DNA of 64,000 nt from Mantamonas sphyraenae (GCA_026936335.1 JAPMXV010000011.1:62001-126000); one strand, 5' to 3'; counted from the first letter of the stretch, positions 22,493 through 33,626 are shown. The notes: generated from the letters alone by a model not told the origin. Numbers and translations: made by a program.

Positions 22493-24142
22493 CTATTCAG
22501 TTTCCTCTTCCTGTAGAGCGGCAATGGCGTTGGCCAGTTGCCCGCCACTGCCACCGCTGGAGCTGCTTGCGTCGCTCTCCCGTGAGCTGACAGCACCCAG
22601 GGGCCTCCACACGACGTCGAGATGGGGATTGAGCTGACGCAGCTCATGCAGGAGTTGCTCGTCCAGGGTGGGGTTGTTGACGACGTCAAGCTTGCGGAGG
22701 GAGGGCGCTGCGGCGGCGAGGTTGAGGATGCCATTGATGGTGACCCCGGTGCCACGAAGGTTGAGGGCCTGCAGATCGGTGAGGGAGGAGAGGGCGTCGA
22801 CGACGGCGTCGGTGAGGCGTGAGAGGCGATTGAGGTTGAGGCGTTGGAGACGAGGGGCATTGGCACACAGGGCCACGATGCCGTCGTTGGTGACGCCCGA
22901 ACACAGGGTGAGATTGAGACGGCGCAGGGACGGGTAAGGATCGTCGGCGCCGATAAAGGCAAAGTCGGTGATGGGCACGCCTTCGAGGATGAGGGAGTGA
23001 AGGGTGGGACATTTGGCCAGCAGACGAGCGACGCTTTCGTCGCCGAGGGTGCCAGGACGAAAGACACGGAGTTCACCCAAATGCTTGCAGTTGTCTGCCA
23101 CGGCTTCTATGGATGCATCGGTGATGCGATCGCCTGAAGGCAGGGTGAGCATGCGCAGAGAGGGCAGGGCTTTTGTCAGGACCTGCACCGCCTCGTCGTC
23201 CACTCCAGCACACATGTACAGATCCAACTCGGTGAGACTGGCATCCAGTCCCTCGCCCTCGGGCGTCGCCGCGATGGATTGTGCGAGTTTGGTCATGGCA
23301 GAAGCGCCCAGAGTCTCGCACATGGGCATGGCGAGGTGCGATAAGGAGGTGAGCGAAGAAATGCTCGAAAGAGCATCCTCTGGAAGCTGGGTCACGCCTT
23401 TGACCCACAGGCGACGCAGATTGGGGCAATTGGATGTGAGACGATTAAACTCGGCGGCGCTGTTGCCTGCAGAGAGGGTGGGCACGAGGAGGTCGGTGAG
23501 GGAGTCGCCTTTGCAAAAGGTGGCGACGTCGTCGAGGAGGCCCGCGTCGCAGGTGTTGTTTGCCAGCGGACCCCACAGGTGCAGGGTTTCCACGTGCGCG
23601 CCAATTCCGCGCAGCAGTGTATGGATGCCCGCTTGTGTGACACGGACGGAACGCAGCCACAGGTGGCGCAGGGAGGTCAGGGAGGCCAGGGAGGAGAGGC
23701 CGTCGTCGGTGAGCCGGAAGAGGCCGCGGATGTCCAATGAGTTGAGATCGGGACAGGCCGTGGCCACCAGTGCAATGTCTTCGTTGCCCAATAGAGTGCA
23801 GCCACTCAAGTCCAGTGTTTGCAACTGGGCCAGGTACGGTTGCAAGGCGGTGAGGCCCTTGCCCGTGACTTTGGAACAGCCTGCAAGGCGCAACACAGAC
23901 AATTGGGGCACAAAAGTGGCAAAGTGGGCCAGCACAGAGTCGGTCACTCGGATGGCGTGTTCCTGTTCAAACGAGAGCCGCGTCCAGCCCGCGTGGGTGC
24001 CTTCGTCCAGCCATTTGCGGCACACTCGAAACGCCTGACACCGCTCCCCCGTGCTCAGCATGTTGAAGATGTGTGAGAAGATCTCACTTGGCAATTCATT
24101 GATGTTAAGGTCATCGGACCAGCCCTCGTCGTCCGACTCCAT
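22493..24142 (-). CDS. F-box/leucine-rich repeat protein (FBXL type)
   Basis: A single open frame of 549 residues from ATG 24142. An F-box lies at about residues 11-50 (INELPSEIFSHIFNMLSTGE, then CQAFRVCRKWLDEG). About 15 cysteine-type leucine-rich repeats follow, with units such as VLRLAGCSKVTGKGL, TLDLSGCTLLGNEDIAL, SLDIRGLFRLTDDGL and RLNLTLCSGVTNDGI. The C-terminus is Ser/Gly-rich. By family it would be the substrate receptor of an SCF ubiquitin ligase, binding Skp1 through the F-box. Its stop is only 18 bp from the stop of the convergent Kri1 gene. No intron is needed. Confidence 0.92.
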   Translation of the reverse strand: MESDDEGWSDDLNINELPSEIFSHIFNMLSTGERCQAFRVCRKWLDEGTHAGWTRLSFEQEHAIRVTDSVLAHFATFVPQLSVLRLAGCSKVTGKGLTALQPYLAQLQTLDLSGCTLLGNEDIALVATACPDLNSLDIRGLFRLTDDGLSSLASLTSLRHLWLRSVRVTQAGIHTLLRGIGAHVETLHLWGPLANNTCDAGLLDDVATFCKGDSLTDLLVPTLSAGNSAAEFNRLTSNCPNLRRLWVKGVTQLPEDALSSISSLTSLSHLAMPMCETLGASAMTKLAQSIAATPEGEGLDASLTELDLYMCAGVDDEAVQVLTKALPSLRMLTLPSGDRITDASIEAVADNCKHLGELRVFRPGTLGDESVARLLAKCPTLHSLILEGVPITDFAFIGADDPYPSLRRLNLTLCSGVTNDGIVALCANAPRLQRLNLNRLSRLTDAVVDALSSLTDLQALNLRGTGVTINGILNLAAAAPSLRKLDVVNNPTLDEQLLHELRQLNPHLDVVWRPLGAVSSRESDASSSSGGSGGQLANAIAALQEEETE

Positions 24143-24205
24143 TTGCTGGGTTTGTGTTGGGGGCGCGTTTGCTGGACCCTCCCTCGGAAGGTTCTGGCAG
24201 ACGCC

Positions 24206-24206
<1 letters not shown>

Positions 24207-24268
<62 letters not shown>
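24207..24268. repeat. (GAT)n trinucleotide microsatellite
   Basis: About 20 uninterrupted GAT/ATC units lie about 65 bp upstream of the F-box gene start codon and about 70 bp beyond the transporter stop. It probably lies in the 5' UTR or promoter of the F-box gene. A purine-rich tract with a G10 run (about 24314) is adjacent. Confidence 0.95.
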
Positions 24269-24338
24269 CGAGAAAGAGGAAAGAGGGAAGAGAGGGAGGA
24301 GGAGGAAGAGAGGGGGGGGGGGAGAGGAGGGATGCCGT

Positions 24339-26145
24339 TCATCGAAAGAGGGCATCCTCGTTGCGAAGGTGGAACAGGGGCCGCAGTGCAACGCCGAGGT
24401 ATTGTCCCGGAAGATTGCTGAGGATCCACACGTAACTGTGAATGCTGGTGCTGGACATGCCAGAGAAGAAGGCGCCAATGTTGCAGCCAAAGGCAATGCG
24501 TGAGCCGTAGCCCATCAGTAGGCCGCCGAGAGTGGCACCGAAAAACACGCGGAAGCCATTGACGCCACGATGGTTGCCACATTGGTAATACTCGCTTTTG
24601 TCCTGCACAAACGTGCCCGTGGCCATGGCGGCAATGACGGCGCCGAGAAAGACGCCGAAATTGACGATGGAGGCGGAGTTGCGCAGGGGCGACTCGAACA
24701 ACACCCCGGCAAGCTCCTCCTGGTGCCAGTAGGGCCACTCGTCAGGCGTGGCACCCATGGCCATGGCCACCTTGGAGCCCCACTGGGAATAGGCAGTGGT
24801 CACACCCCACGGATGGCCAGCCACCAGGAGAAGGAGGGCATTGAGAACAGCGAGGGCGATTGCCCCGCTCAATTTAGGCCAGGGACCAAACACAAGCCGT
24901 TGCATGCGCGAGCGACGGTACCCAATGATGTCTGAATCGTCGTGGCTGGGAGGGTTGGGTTCAAACATGCGCAGGCGATCACGGAGCTGGGCGGGCATGG
25001 AGACGAACCCCAGACCCAGGAGGCGGTCGCCGTGGTACCAATTCTCGTAGGAGACAGAGACAAAGACAAGGAGGGCCAAGAGGGCAACCTGGAAGAGGAG
25101 GGCAGGCAGGTAACCCCATGCCCATGAGAGGGTGTACCCTTCGCTGTTGGGCAAACTCATCCACCAGCCCCAATCGGAGGCACTCCATGTGGTGCCCACA
25201 ATGAACCACAGCAGTGCGTTCATGGAACGCAGACGCCCACGCGCCGCACCCACAAGGATCCCCGATCCACAGCCGTCGGCAATCTGCTGGCCAATGCCAA
25301 ACATAAAGGCTCCCAGCACCACGGACACGCCCGGACGACCCAGTTTGGGACGGGGACCCACCAGCGTGGGATCAGCATCGGGCAACGCCGACGGGCTCAG
25401 GCCCAGCACAAGCGAAAACAGAAGGGTGCTCGTCAGAAGCATTACCAATTGCAGGCGCACCCCACCCGTGCTGTAATGAGGAGAGTGGGGCAAGTGTTGG
25501 GTCCGTGCGTGTGTGAGAGAGACAAGGGGAGAGGGAGAGAGGGTGTGTGGGTGTGGGTGGGGGGTCCATGGTATCGTGTCAGCGAGGGCGGTGGGAGCCA
25601 GAAGCGGGGGAAGGGAGGGAGATTCAAAGGGACGGCGCCCAGCACGGCCTTTTTGCAGCTCCCCAAGACAGCACACATGTCACACATGCACACACACACA
25701 CACACATACCGGACGTCTGTAAAGATGCGACGGAAGAAAGAGGAGAAGCCAAAGCCCGAGTAGACGAGAGTGGCACCGATGCAAATGGCAATGACAAAGG
25801 TGAGACCCTTGAGGAAGCCGTCGATGATGAGGAGAAAGACAAGGAGGAGGATGGACAGGGCAGCGGGAAACACCATCATGTCACGCTGGGGACGAGGAGG
25901 CACGTCGAGTGCATTGTGATAGTAATCCTCATCGCCGTCTTGGGAGGTGATGGTGCCGTCATAGCGCGTTTTCACGCCTGCTGGTAGCCCCGCTTGATGC
26001 TTTCCGACACAGGCAGGTCCAGCAGCGGGATGTTGTCCAACAAGGTGCTCACCACCCCTGGCTCACCGTCACCAGCACCCAACACGTCGTCGTCGTCGTC
26101 GTCCTCAGACGCCAGTGGTGCGGCCATGCGATGTCTGGACGACAT
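24339..26145 (-). CDS. YeeE/YedE-type membrane transporter (one frame break)
   Basis: Exons 26145-25710 and 25470-24339 (intron 25471-25709) give about 522 residues after one base is restored. An acidic cytoplasmic N-terminus ends LPVSESIKRGYQQ. Here the frame breaks at about 25972-25975 (CAGGCGTGA), and one added base continues into VKTRYDGTITSQDG. About ten hydrophobic helices follow. Family hallmarks are SGFGFSSFFRRIFTD, the glycine/cysteine motif GIGQQIADGCGSGILVGAAR followed by GRLRSMNAL, and a second copy near the end, MGYGSRIAFGCNIGAFFSGM. The two repeats each hold a conserved Cys, as in bacterial thiosulfate/sulfur-compound importers of this family. Substrate and membrane are not shown by sequence. 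It diverges from the PB1 gene across 75 bp. The family is mainly bacterial, so ancient transfer is possible. Confidence 0.85.
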
Positions 26146-26220
26146 TAGGGTTCCTGTTGCCGTGACGGCGCGAGTATGCGCCGTAGGTGCCAACCTCCAC
26201 CCGCCTGCCTTTTTGGAACC

Positions 26221-26970
26221 ATGAGTGGCACACCGTTGACCATCAAGGCCAAGTTTGGGCCCAACTTCCATCGGTTCAAGCTTGCGGAACCCACGTACGA
26301 GGCGTTGGACGGCTTCCTGATCAACAAACTGGAGTTGCCCGACGATCATTTCATGATCAAGTACCAGGACGAGGACGGCGACTGGTGCACCATCTCCACA
26401 CAAGCGGTGAGTGAGAAGTATCGGGTGAAATTGGGAGGCTGCGGGAGGCGGGGGAGGGGCAGGGCAAGTCAACAAGGGGAAAGGGGAAAGCAGCTGACAA
26501 CGGAAGGTGGAATTGGCGGACGGAAAACGGACATACACACACATACACACGCATGCATGCACACACAGGAGTTTGAAGAGGCAATGGAGGTGCAAGAGGG
26601 GGAAAAGCTGTTTCGATGCACAATCGAATTGACGGACGGGGCGTTGCAAGAGGCAGCAGCAGGCGGAGAGGGTGGCAGCAACGCAAACACCACCACCGCC
26701 GCCAATGAGACGGACACACAGGAAACACACAACGACGGAGAAGCAGACACCTCTGCAACACAGGGCCATGAGGAAGTGTCATCTTCCACAGAGGGTGAGG
26801 AGGGAGGAGGAGGAGCACACGAGGACAAGACGAATGGTAAAGTCAACGACACGGCAGCAGCAGCAGGCAGCGGCGCATCGTCGACTGTCGTTTCCGACAC
26901 AACAACAACAGCCGGTGGGAGGGGAGAAGAGGGAAAGGGAGGAGAAAGCAGCAACAGCAACAGTGGTGAG

Positions 26971-27018
<48 letters not shown>

Positions 27019-27282
27019 CATGGAAAGAAGGGGGTCAAGCCAATCTGCACCGGTTGCAACAAGCGATTGCACAAGTCGGACGAACACTATCTGTGCCGTG
27101 GCCAAGATCGCAAGTGTAAGAAGCTGCTGTGTGGCCAGTGTGTGGTGTTTTGTGCGGCGCAGACGTACAACGACAACGCAAGTTGCGGCAAGTCGTTGTG
27201 TGCCACGTGTCGCATCCCTCTCAGCGGTGACAAGTTCCACTGTGGCTGTGTGGCAAGCATGTTCAAGGTCGTGGATGAGTGA
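26221..27282 (+). CDS. PB1-domain protein with C-terminal Cys-rich domain
   Basis: Exons 26221-26406 and 26569-27282 (intron 26407-26568) give 299 residues. Residues 1-85 form a PB1 domain: basic LTIKAKFG start, FHRFKLAEPTYEALDGFLIN, and the acidic OPCA loop YQDEDGDWCTI split from EFEEAMEV by the intron. PB1 domains pair head to tail with other PB1 domains (p62, NBR1, TFG, PKC, MEKK types). The middle 120 residues are low complexity (Thr, Ala, Ser, Asn). The end holds a Cys/His cluster: CTGC near 233, then CRGQDRKCKKLLCGQC and CGKSLCATC, closing with FHCGC. The number and spacing of Cys suggest two to three zinc sites, but I cannot match a named finger. The 162-nt intron is stop-free and a multiple of three. 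Confidence 0.85.
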
Positions 27283-27352
27283 TTGGTGCCCTGTGTGGGA
27301 GGCATCGTCACGTCGCAAATGAAACCACACTTTTTCCGCCGTTTGCCTCGCG

Positions 27353-30300
27353 ATGGTACGACCCCAATCTCTCCCTCTCCCTCTCCCCTCTCTTGCACAC
27401 ACTCACACGGGGACGCGGATCCGGCACAATCGCGCAGTTTGTGCAAAAGGCAGCGTACGACGAAAAGAAGCGGGTGCACGTGGGTGTGGAGGACATGACC
27501 ATGCTCTCCAAAATCACCAACGAGGCCATCTGCGAGAACCTCAAGCAACGGTTCCTGAGCAATATGATCTACGTAAGTGGCTCCCAAGGACCATGACTGG
27601 CCACGGGGTCGTGTCGACACGCCGCAACGTTGTCCTGCCTCCTCCTCGATCACCTGCGCCACCGGGTGTAAAAAGGGGGTGGCCCATTGGAAAAAGACCC
27701 TCCCTGCGCAAGAGCCTCTCTGACACTGCGACGTCTCCACATGTGTTCCACAGACCAACATTGGCCACGTGCTGATCTCTGTGAATCCGTTCCGCGACAC
27801 AGGCATCTACACAGACGAGATCCTGTACTCCTACCAGGGCAAGATGCGCATCGAGGTAGCGTTTTGTGTCTCTCGGGATCCCAACCCCCCCCTACAGGTT
27901 TGACCACACGAAAACTCACACCCAACCTTGTCGTGCGTGTGGTGGATCCCGCACAAAACTCGCCCATTCGCACACAGGTGGCGCCACACATCTTTGCAAC
28001 GGCAGAGGCGGCGTACCGCGGCGTGTCGTCGGAGCTGGAGAACCAGTGTGTGATCATCTCGGGCGAGTCTGGCGCGGGAAAGACAGAGGCAAGCAAGAAA
28101 ATCATGCAGTACATTGCGGCAGTGAGTGGCCATGGAGGCGAAATGGAGAATGTGAAGAATCTGATCCTGCAGACGAACCCGCTGCTGGAGGCGTTTGGCA
28201 ACGCAAAGACGTTGCGCAACAACAACTCGTCCCGTTTCGGCAAGTACATGGAGATCTACTTTGAGGGAGATGCGCCCGTGGGAGGCTCTGTCACCACCTA
28301 CCTTCTGGAAAAGTCGCGTGTGGTGTTCCAGAACCGGGGCGAGCGCAACTTTCACATCTTTTACCAGTTGTGCGCGGCCGCGGGCCAGCAGGAACGCAAC
28401 GACTATCAAATCCTCAGTGCGACAACTACAATTACCTGTACGGAATGAGCCAGTGCATGCAGGTGGACACCATCGACGACGTGCAGGAGTACAACGACAT
28501 GCGCTACGCCATGGGTGTGATTGGTCTCTCTGACCAGGAGCAAACCGACATTGTGCGCCTGCTGGCAGCCATCATGTGGTTGGGCAACGTCGACTTTTAC
28601 GAGCAGAACGACCAGTCGAGTGTGGCCGACATGCAGACGCTGGAGTACGTGGGCTACCTCCTCGACGTGGAACCCAGCTTCCTGGCCAAGGCCATCACGA
28701 TTCGCATCATGGAGACCAAGCGTGGCGGACGTGTGGGCACCACGTACGAGGTGCCGTTGAACTACGTGCAGGCGGTGGCTGCGAGGGATGCGCTGGCGAA
28801 GCAGATCTACAGCAACATCTTTGACTGGCTGGTGGGACGCATCGACAGCGTGCTCAACGTGGGACGCAAGGCAAGCACGCGCTCCATTGGCGTGTTGGAC
28901 ATCTACGGCTTTGAGATCTTTGAGCGCAACGGGTTTGAGCAGCTGTGCATCAACTATGTGAACGAGAAGCTGCAGCAGATCTTCATCGAGCTGTCGCTCA
29001 AGCAGGAACAGGAGGAGTATGTGCGTGAACAGATCCAGTGGACGCCGATCCAGTTTTTCAACAACAAGGTGGTGTGCGACCTGATCGAGGCGCGTTCGCC
29101 GCCGGGCATCTTTTCCATCATGGACGACACCTGCAAGACGGCCCATGCAGACAGCGACGCGGCAGACCGTTCGTTCCTGCAGCGTCTGGGCGGCGTGTCG
29201 AGCAACGCACACATCGATTTGCGAGGCAACGGGTTCTGTGTGCGTCACTACGCAGGCGATGTGGTGTACGACGGCGACGGCATGACGGACAAGAACAAGG
29301 ACAAGATCCCGAACGACCTGCTGGACACGGTGCTCCTCACCAACAATGCCTTCCTCAAGAGTCTCTTCAGCAAGATGGACAAGGGCAAGACGCCGACGGC
29401 GGGACAGATCATCAAAAAGGGAGCGCAGAAGCTTGTGGACTCGCTGATGCTGTGCCAGCCGCATTACGTGCGCTGCATCAAGCCCAACGAAACCAAACAG
29501 CCGTTGGACTACGACACCAAGCGGTTCATGCACCAAGTCAAGTACCTGGGCCTGTTGGAGAACATCCGGGTGCGACGCGCAGGGTTTGCGGCGAGGCAGA
29601 CGTTTGAGAAGTTCCTGTACCGGTTCTACCTGCTGTCGCGGCAGTGCTGCTACGCGGGCGAGTACACGTGGAAGGGATCCATGCGCGAGGGTGTGCTTGC
29701 GGTGCTGAAGGACACGGGCATCAGCAAGGACCAGTGGCAGATGGGCACCTCCAAGGTGTTTATCAAGGATCCGGAAACACTGTGGGCGCTGGAACACCTG
29801 CGCGACGAGTACTTCCCCAACATGGCACGCAAGATCCAACGCTGCTGGCGTTGGTACCTGCGTCGCAAGCACGAAATGGCAACGAGGATCCAGCGTGCGT
29901 GGCGCGAGTTTACCAACGTCAAGATCTACGTGGATCTGCGCAACTACAACCAAACGCTGTTTGTGAACCGGAAGCAGCGCCGTCGCATGTCGATGATCTC
30001 GTGCCGTCGCTTGTACGGCGACTACTTGGACGCCGGCAACGACGCGCTGCTGATGGGCGCGGTGGGCCGCGGGGCCCTGAACGAAGGCATTGTGTTTTCG
30101 TTCAAGGGCAAGGTGTTGGTGATCAAACGCGTGGGTGCAAACAAGATGAGTCCACGCACGCTGGTGATGACCACCAAGGCCATGTACCTTGTGTCGAGCA
30201 AGCTGCAGAAGAACATGCTTGTGATGACGCTGGACAGGCGCATCCCGTTGGCCTCGCTGAGTGGCGTGTCCATGAGCACGCTGGCCGACGACTTTTTGGT

Positions 30301-30985
30301 GCTCCACGTCCACAATGAGGCCGACGCCGTGCTGGAGTGTGTCTTCAAGACGGAGATTGTCACGCTGATCCAGTGGTACAACGGCGGCACGGTCAACATG
30401 ACTCTGCAGAACCAGCTGACGTTTGACAAGAAGCCCGGCAAGCAGGCCATGCTCTCCTTTGAGGTGGACGAGGAGCAGCCGCGTGCCCTGTTCAAGAAGC
30501 AGGTTGTGTACGTCGCCTCGGGTCTGCACGCCTCTTCGGTGCCTGCACAGCCCACACGCAACCGCAACCAGTTCCAACCGCTCAAGCAGGGCATGAAGGT
30601 GTTCAGTGGCAACAGTGGCGGCGGCGGTGGTGGTGGTGATAAGACGGTGCTGGAAGCGCTGTACGACTACACTGGCCAGGCGAGCGACGAGCTGAGCTTC
30701 CGTGGTGGCGACAAGATGGATCTGCTGGAAAAGACAGACGCCGACTGGTGGAAAGCCAACCTGAATGGTCAGGTGGGCCACGTGCCGTCCAACTACGTGA
30801 AGGAAATCGTCATCAAGGCACCGCAGCAGCAAAGCAAGCCTGCACCGCCTCTGCCGCAGCGTAGCGCAGCGCCTGGCCTTCCGCAAAGTGCAGGACGCCG
30901 CCTGTCTCGTCCCATGCCAAAGCAGAACTTTGGTGGCGGTGGCGGCGGACGTGGATTTGGTGGCGGCGGCGGCGGATACGGCGGA

Positions 30986-31021
<36 letters not shown>

Positions 31022-31267
31022 GGTGGTGGTGGCTGGGGTGGTGGAGGAGGAAGCAGCAGCAGCAGCAATGCGTTTGGTGGTGGACGGGGTGGATTTGGAG
31101 GAGGTGCACCTGCGCTGCCTTCTGGACGTCCTGGGTTTGGAGGTGGAGGAGGTGGTGGTGGTGGTGGTGCGCCGCCGCTGCCGTCTGGACGTCCTGGATT
31201 TGGAGGCGGCGGTGGAGGTGGAGGTCCGCCCCCGCTGCCTTCCGGTCGTCCGGGCTACGGCCGTTGA
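27353..31267 (+). CDS. Class I myosin heavy chain (one frame break)
   Basis: Proposed exons are 27353-27355 (ATG only), 27438-27572, 27754-27855 and 27978-31267, for about 1,176 residues. The motor has [27 protein letters not shown]-loop GESGAGKT (109-116), switch [10 protein letters not shown], switch [11 protein letters not shown] and the relay/actin regions. One base is missing at 28420/28421: ILSA then [11 protein letters not shown] resumes one frame over (GCGGAC read as GCGAC). Two IQ motifs ([22 protein letters not shown]) bind light chains. A lipid-binding TH1 tail and an SH3 domain ([20 protein letters not shown], about 30640-30800) follow, and then a Gly/Pro/Ser-rich tail. Such myosins link actin to membranes in endocytosis and protrusion. 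Amoeboid long-tailed forms usually place the Gly/Pro-rich region before SH3; here SH3 comes first. Confidence 0.93.
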
Positions 31268-31384
31268 TCTGTTGCAACACAGAGGGAAGGATAATGAATC
31301 ACCAAGAAAGTACAAATGCATCGAGATGTGTTTGAGTTGGAGTTGATTAAGTTAATGATTGTGAAGGTGACGTCTCACGTCTGC

Positions 31385-33490
31385 TCAAGCAGACACGGCG
31401 GCGAGCCGATCGCACACATCTTGCACAGAGCGCGCGTCGACGCCGAGGTGTTGCGCAATGGCATGTTGGTCAATGACGACATTGTTGTGTTGGGCGACGT
31501 ACCAGAGGGCGGCTGCGGCGACGAGCTTGCTGTCGACATCGAGCAAGTCTTCGTCGGCGCGGACGATGGCGTCGCGGACTGCGCGCTGATTGACGCTCTG
31601 GTGGGCGTCGAGATCAAAAGCGCGCAGGTAGGGACGCACGTACTGTTCGGCACGGCACATGGGCTTACCATCGATGCCGTACTCGGACAGGAGGGCCTTG
31701 AGGCGGTAGAACCACTTGCCGACCTGCTTCTCGGTGACGCGCTCGCACGAGGCGGCGCCAGGCAGGCACACTCCGTCGCCGTAGTGGCCGCTCACGGCTC
31801 GGCTGAGCTCCTTCATGGAACGTGGCGCGCCACCGAGGCGCAAGGCGAGGAAGAGCACACCCGGCAGCACGAGCTGCGCGGGACCCTTCTTCATGGCACC
31901 CTTGCGCAGTGCAAGGGTAAGCAGGTCGTTGGCCCACTCGACACAATTGTCTGCGACTTTGGCGGGGCGGACGTCAAGCACCTGGTGCGCCATCTCTTCG
32001 AAAAAGGCCTGTGCTCCGTCAAACAACTCACACTCCTGGAACCCATGCACGGTCTTGACACCGGCTGCTGCTGCGCGTCGTGTGCTGTGGCGTGTGATGT
32101 TGCGTGTGCTGCGTGTGTTGCGTGTGTTGCGACGGGGTGATGTGGTGCTGTGGCGGCTGCTGCGCGGGGAATACTCATCGTCGTAGTCGCCGTCGTCGGA
32201 GTCGCTGTCCGACTCGGTTTCGGCCACATCCTGGGTGTAGAGTGTGCGCGTGCGCGAGGTGGCGCCAAGGTCCATGTCCAGGCCCAGATCCAAGTCCAGA
32301 TCCAGCTCCTGGGCGGCCTCGGCGGCGGCCTCGGCGGCCACGGCGGTAGGCTTCCTGCGGCGGTTGCTTCGGCGAGGTGGGCGAGGTGAAGGCGAGCGCG
32401 GATGCGCAGATGTGACGACGATGTCCGTGTCCGGCAGATCGTCAAAGGCCATGAACGACGGAAGGTCGAAAAAGGCAAGCTCACCCTGACCAACATCCTT
32501 CTTCAGCTCCTGCTGCTGCTGCTGCTGCTGCTTACCTGCGTCACAGGCCATGGCATCATCGAAAACGCGGCAAAACGCTGCGTCGAGCGGATGCTCGCTG
32601 CCGGTGCAGTCGAGCAGGTCCAGCCACGACGCACGGTCATCCTGTGTGTCCTCGCTGCCCGACGCGTAAAGTGTGTCGTCGTCGTCGTCGTCGTCCTGGT
32701 GATGGTGGCGATGGTGGTGGCGATGAAGGGAAAGGGCACGTTCGAAAGCGCGGTTTGCGTGTGCGTCGGCCAACTCACGCATTGCGTAGGCGTCGTGCTG
32801 CTCATTGTCGACCTGTTGTTGTTGAGGCAGGGCATCGTCAGAAAGCTGGGTATGAAAGGCATGGGTATGCTGCGCATCCTCACAGAGCACACACTGGCAT
32901 GGCAGGGCATCGGCATCCTCATCCTCCTTCACATGGTCATCGTCACACAAACACACACACACACACGAACGGGCGTGGCGAATGGCGGGGCAAAATGCAA
33001 ACGCACCCTTTCGCTGCTCCAGCTTCAGCGCGCGCACAGCGGCCGTGTAGCCATCATAGCCTGTGTCCCTGCGTGTCTGCACATCTGCGCAACTCTCACT
33101 CTCCGATTCACCATCCTCACATGCGTCTCCCCACACGCCCGCGCCCTGGGCCGCGCCCAGAATCGGCGGGCGGAAAGTGAGCCCCCTCTGAATTCCCGGA
33201 AAATGGCTTCCCCACTCGTCGAGCTCCATCTCTGCGTCCATCTCGCTGTTTTCGCTGCTCGTTGCACCCTCCTTCTGCTCACGCATGGCTTCAAGAATCG
33301 CAACAGCCTTGGCATCCACTTTGCTCTGCACACGAAACCCATATTCGCGTTCAAGAGCGGCAACCGTTCGCACATCAACCTGCACCAACGGGTGAGCTTC
33401 TGCCCAGAGCTTCGCCTGCTGCTGTTCTTCGTTCTCACCATCGTAAACCGTCGAGGCAGGGCTCGGAAACATCGAAGTCGACAACATCAT
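31385..33490 (-). CDS. Large divergent TFIIB-like protein (two cyclin-fold repeats)
   Basis: A single open frame of 701 residues from ATG 33490. The last 210 residues form two cyclin-like repeats of the TFIIB/BRF type. Repeat 1 (about 490-605) has ANDLLTLALRKGAMKKGPAQ, LFLALRLGGAPRSMKELSRA and EKQVGKWFYRLKALL, parallel to TFIIB's [20 protein letters not shown]. Repeat 2 (about 606-701) has QYVRPYLRAFDLDAH, KLVAAAALWYVAQHN and AIAQHLGVDARSVQDVCDRL. There is no clear N-terminal zinc ribbon, only a short CQCVLCED. The first 480 residues are acidic, His-, Gln- and Ser/Arg-rich disordered sequence. TFIIB is normally about 320 residues, so this is a lineage-specific relative rather than the general factor. 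A transcription role is inferred from the fold. Confidence 0.75.
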   Translation of the reverse strand: MMLSTSMFPSPASTVYDGENEEQQQAKLWAEAHPLVQVDVRTVAALEREYGFRVQSKVDAKAVAILEAMREQKEGATSSENSEMDAEMELDEWGSHFPGIQRGLTFRPPILGAAQGAGVWGDACEDGESESESCADVQTRRDTGYDGYTAAVRALKLEQRKGAFAFCPAIRHARSCVCVCLCDDDHVKEDEDADALPCQCVLCEDAQHTHAFHTQLSDDALPQQQQVDNEQHDAYAMRELADAHANRAFERALSLHRHHHRHHHQDDDDDDDTLYASGSEDTQDDRASWLDLLDCTGSEHPLDAAFCRVFDDAMACDAGKQQQQQQQELKKDVGQGELAFFDLPSFMAFDDLPDTDIVVTSAHPRSPSPRPPRRSNRRRKPTAVAAEAAAEAAQELDLDLDLGLDMDLGATSRTRTLYTQDVAETESDSDSDDGDYDDEYSPRSSRHSTTSPRRNTRNTRSTRNITRHSTRRAAAAGVKTVHGFQECELFDGAQAFFEEMAHQVLDVRPAKVADNCVEWANDLLTLALRKGAMKKGPAQLVLPGVLFLALRLGGAPRSMKELSRAVSGHYGDGVCLPGAASCERVTEKQVGKWFYRLKALLSEYGIDGKPMCRAEQYVRPYLRAFDLDAHQSVNQRAVRDAIVRADEDLLDVDSKLVAAAALWYVAQHNNVVIDQHAIAQHLGVDARSVQDVCDRLAAVSA

Positions 33491-33626
33491 TGACAAACGA
33501 GAAAAAAAAAGTGTGTGGTTGAGCTGGACGGCGGCGCGCATCTCGAAACTCGAGCACAAGTGGCGTACATTGTGATTGCACATTCCCACAACCCCCTACT
33601 CGCACTCACACACTTGCACTCATGCA

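Noticed and set aside
24207-24268. GAT repeat as coding Asp/Met/Ile tract of a gene
   Set aside because: It lies between the F-box start and the transporter stop on the minus strand. No frame through it joins a plausible protein.
27356-27437. Starting myosin I at the upstream ATG near 27319 without an intron
   Set aside because: That frame gives a phase that does not fit the acceptor before [11 protein letters not shown], whereas ATG 27353 followed by a donor does.
2080-28430. Programmed ribosomal frameshifting at the frame breaks
   Set aside because: There is no shared slippery heptamer, stop context or downstream structure, and the genes are unrelated. A missing base in short G runs is simpler.
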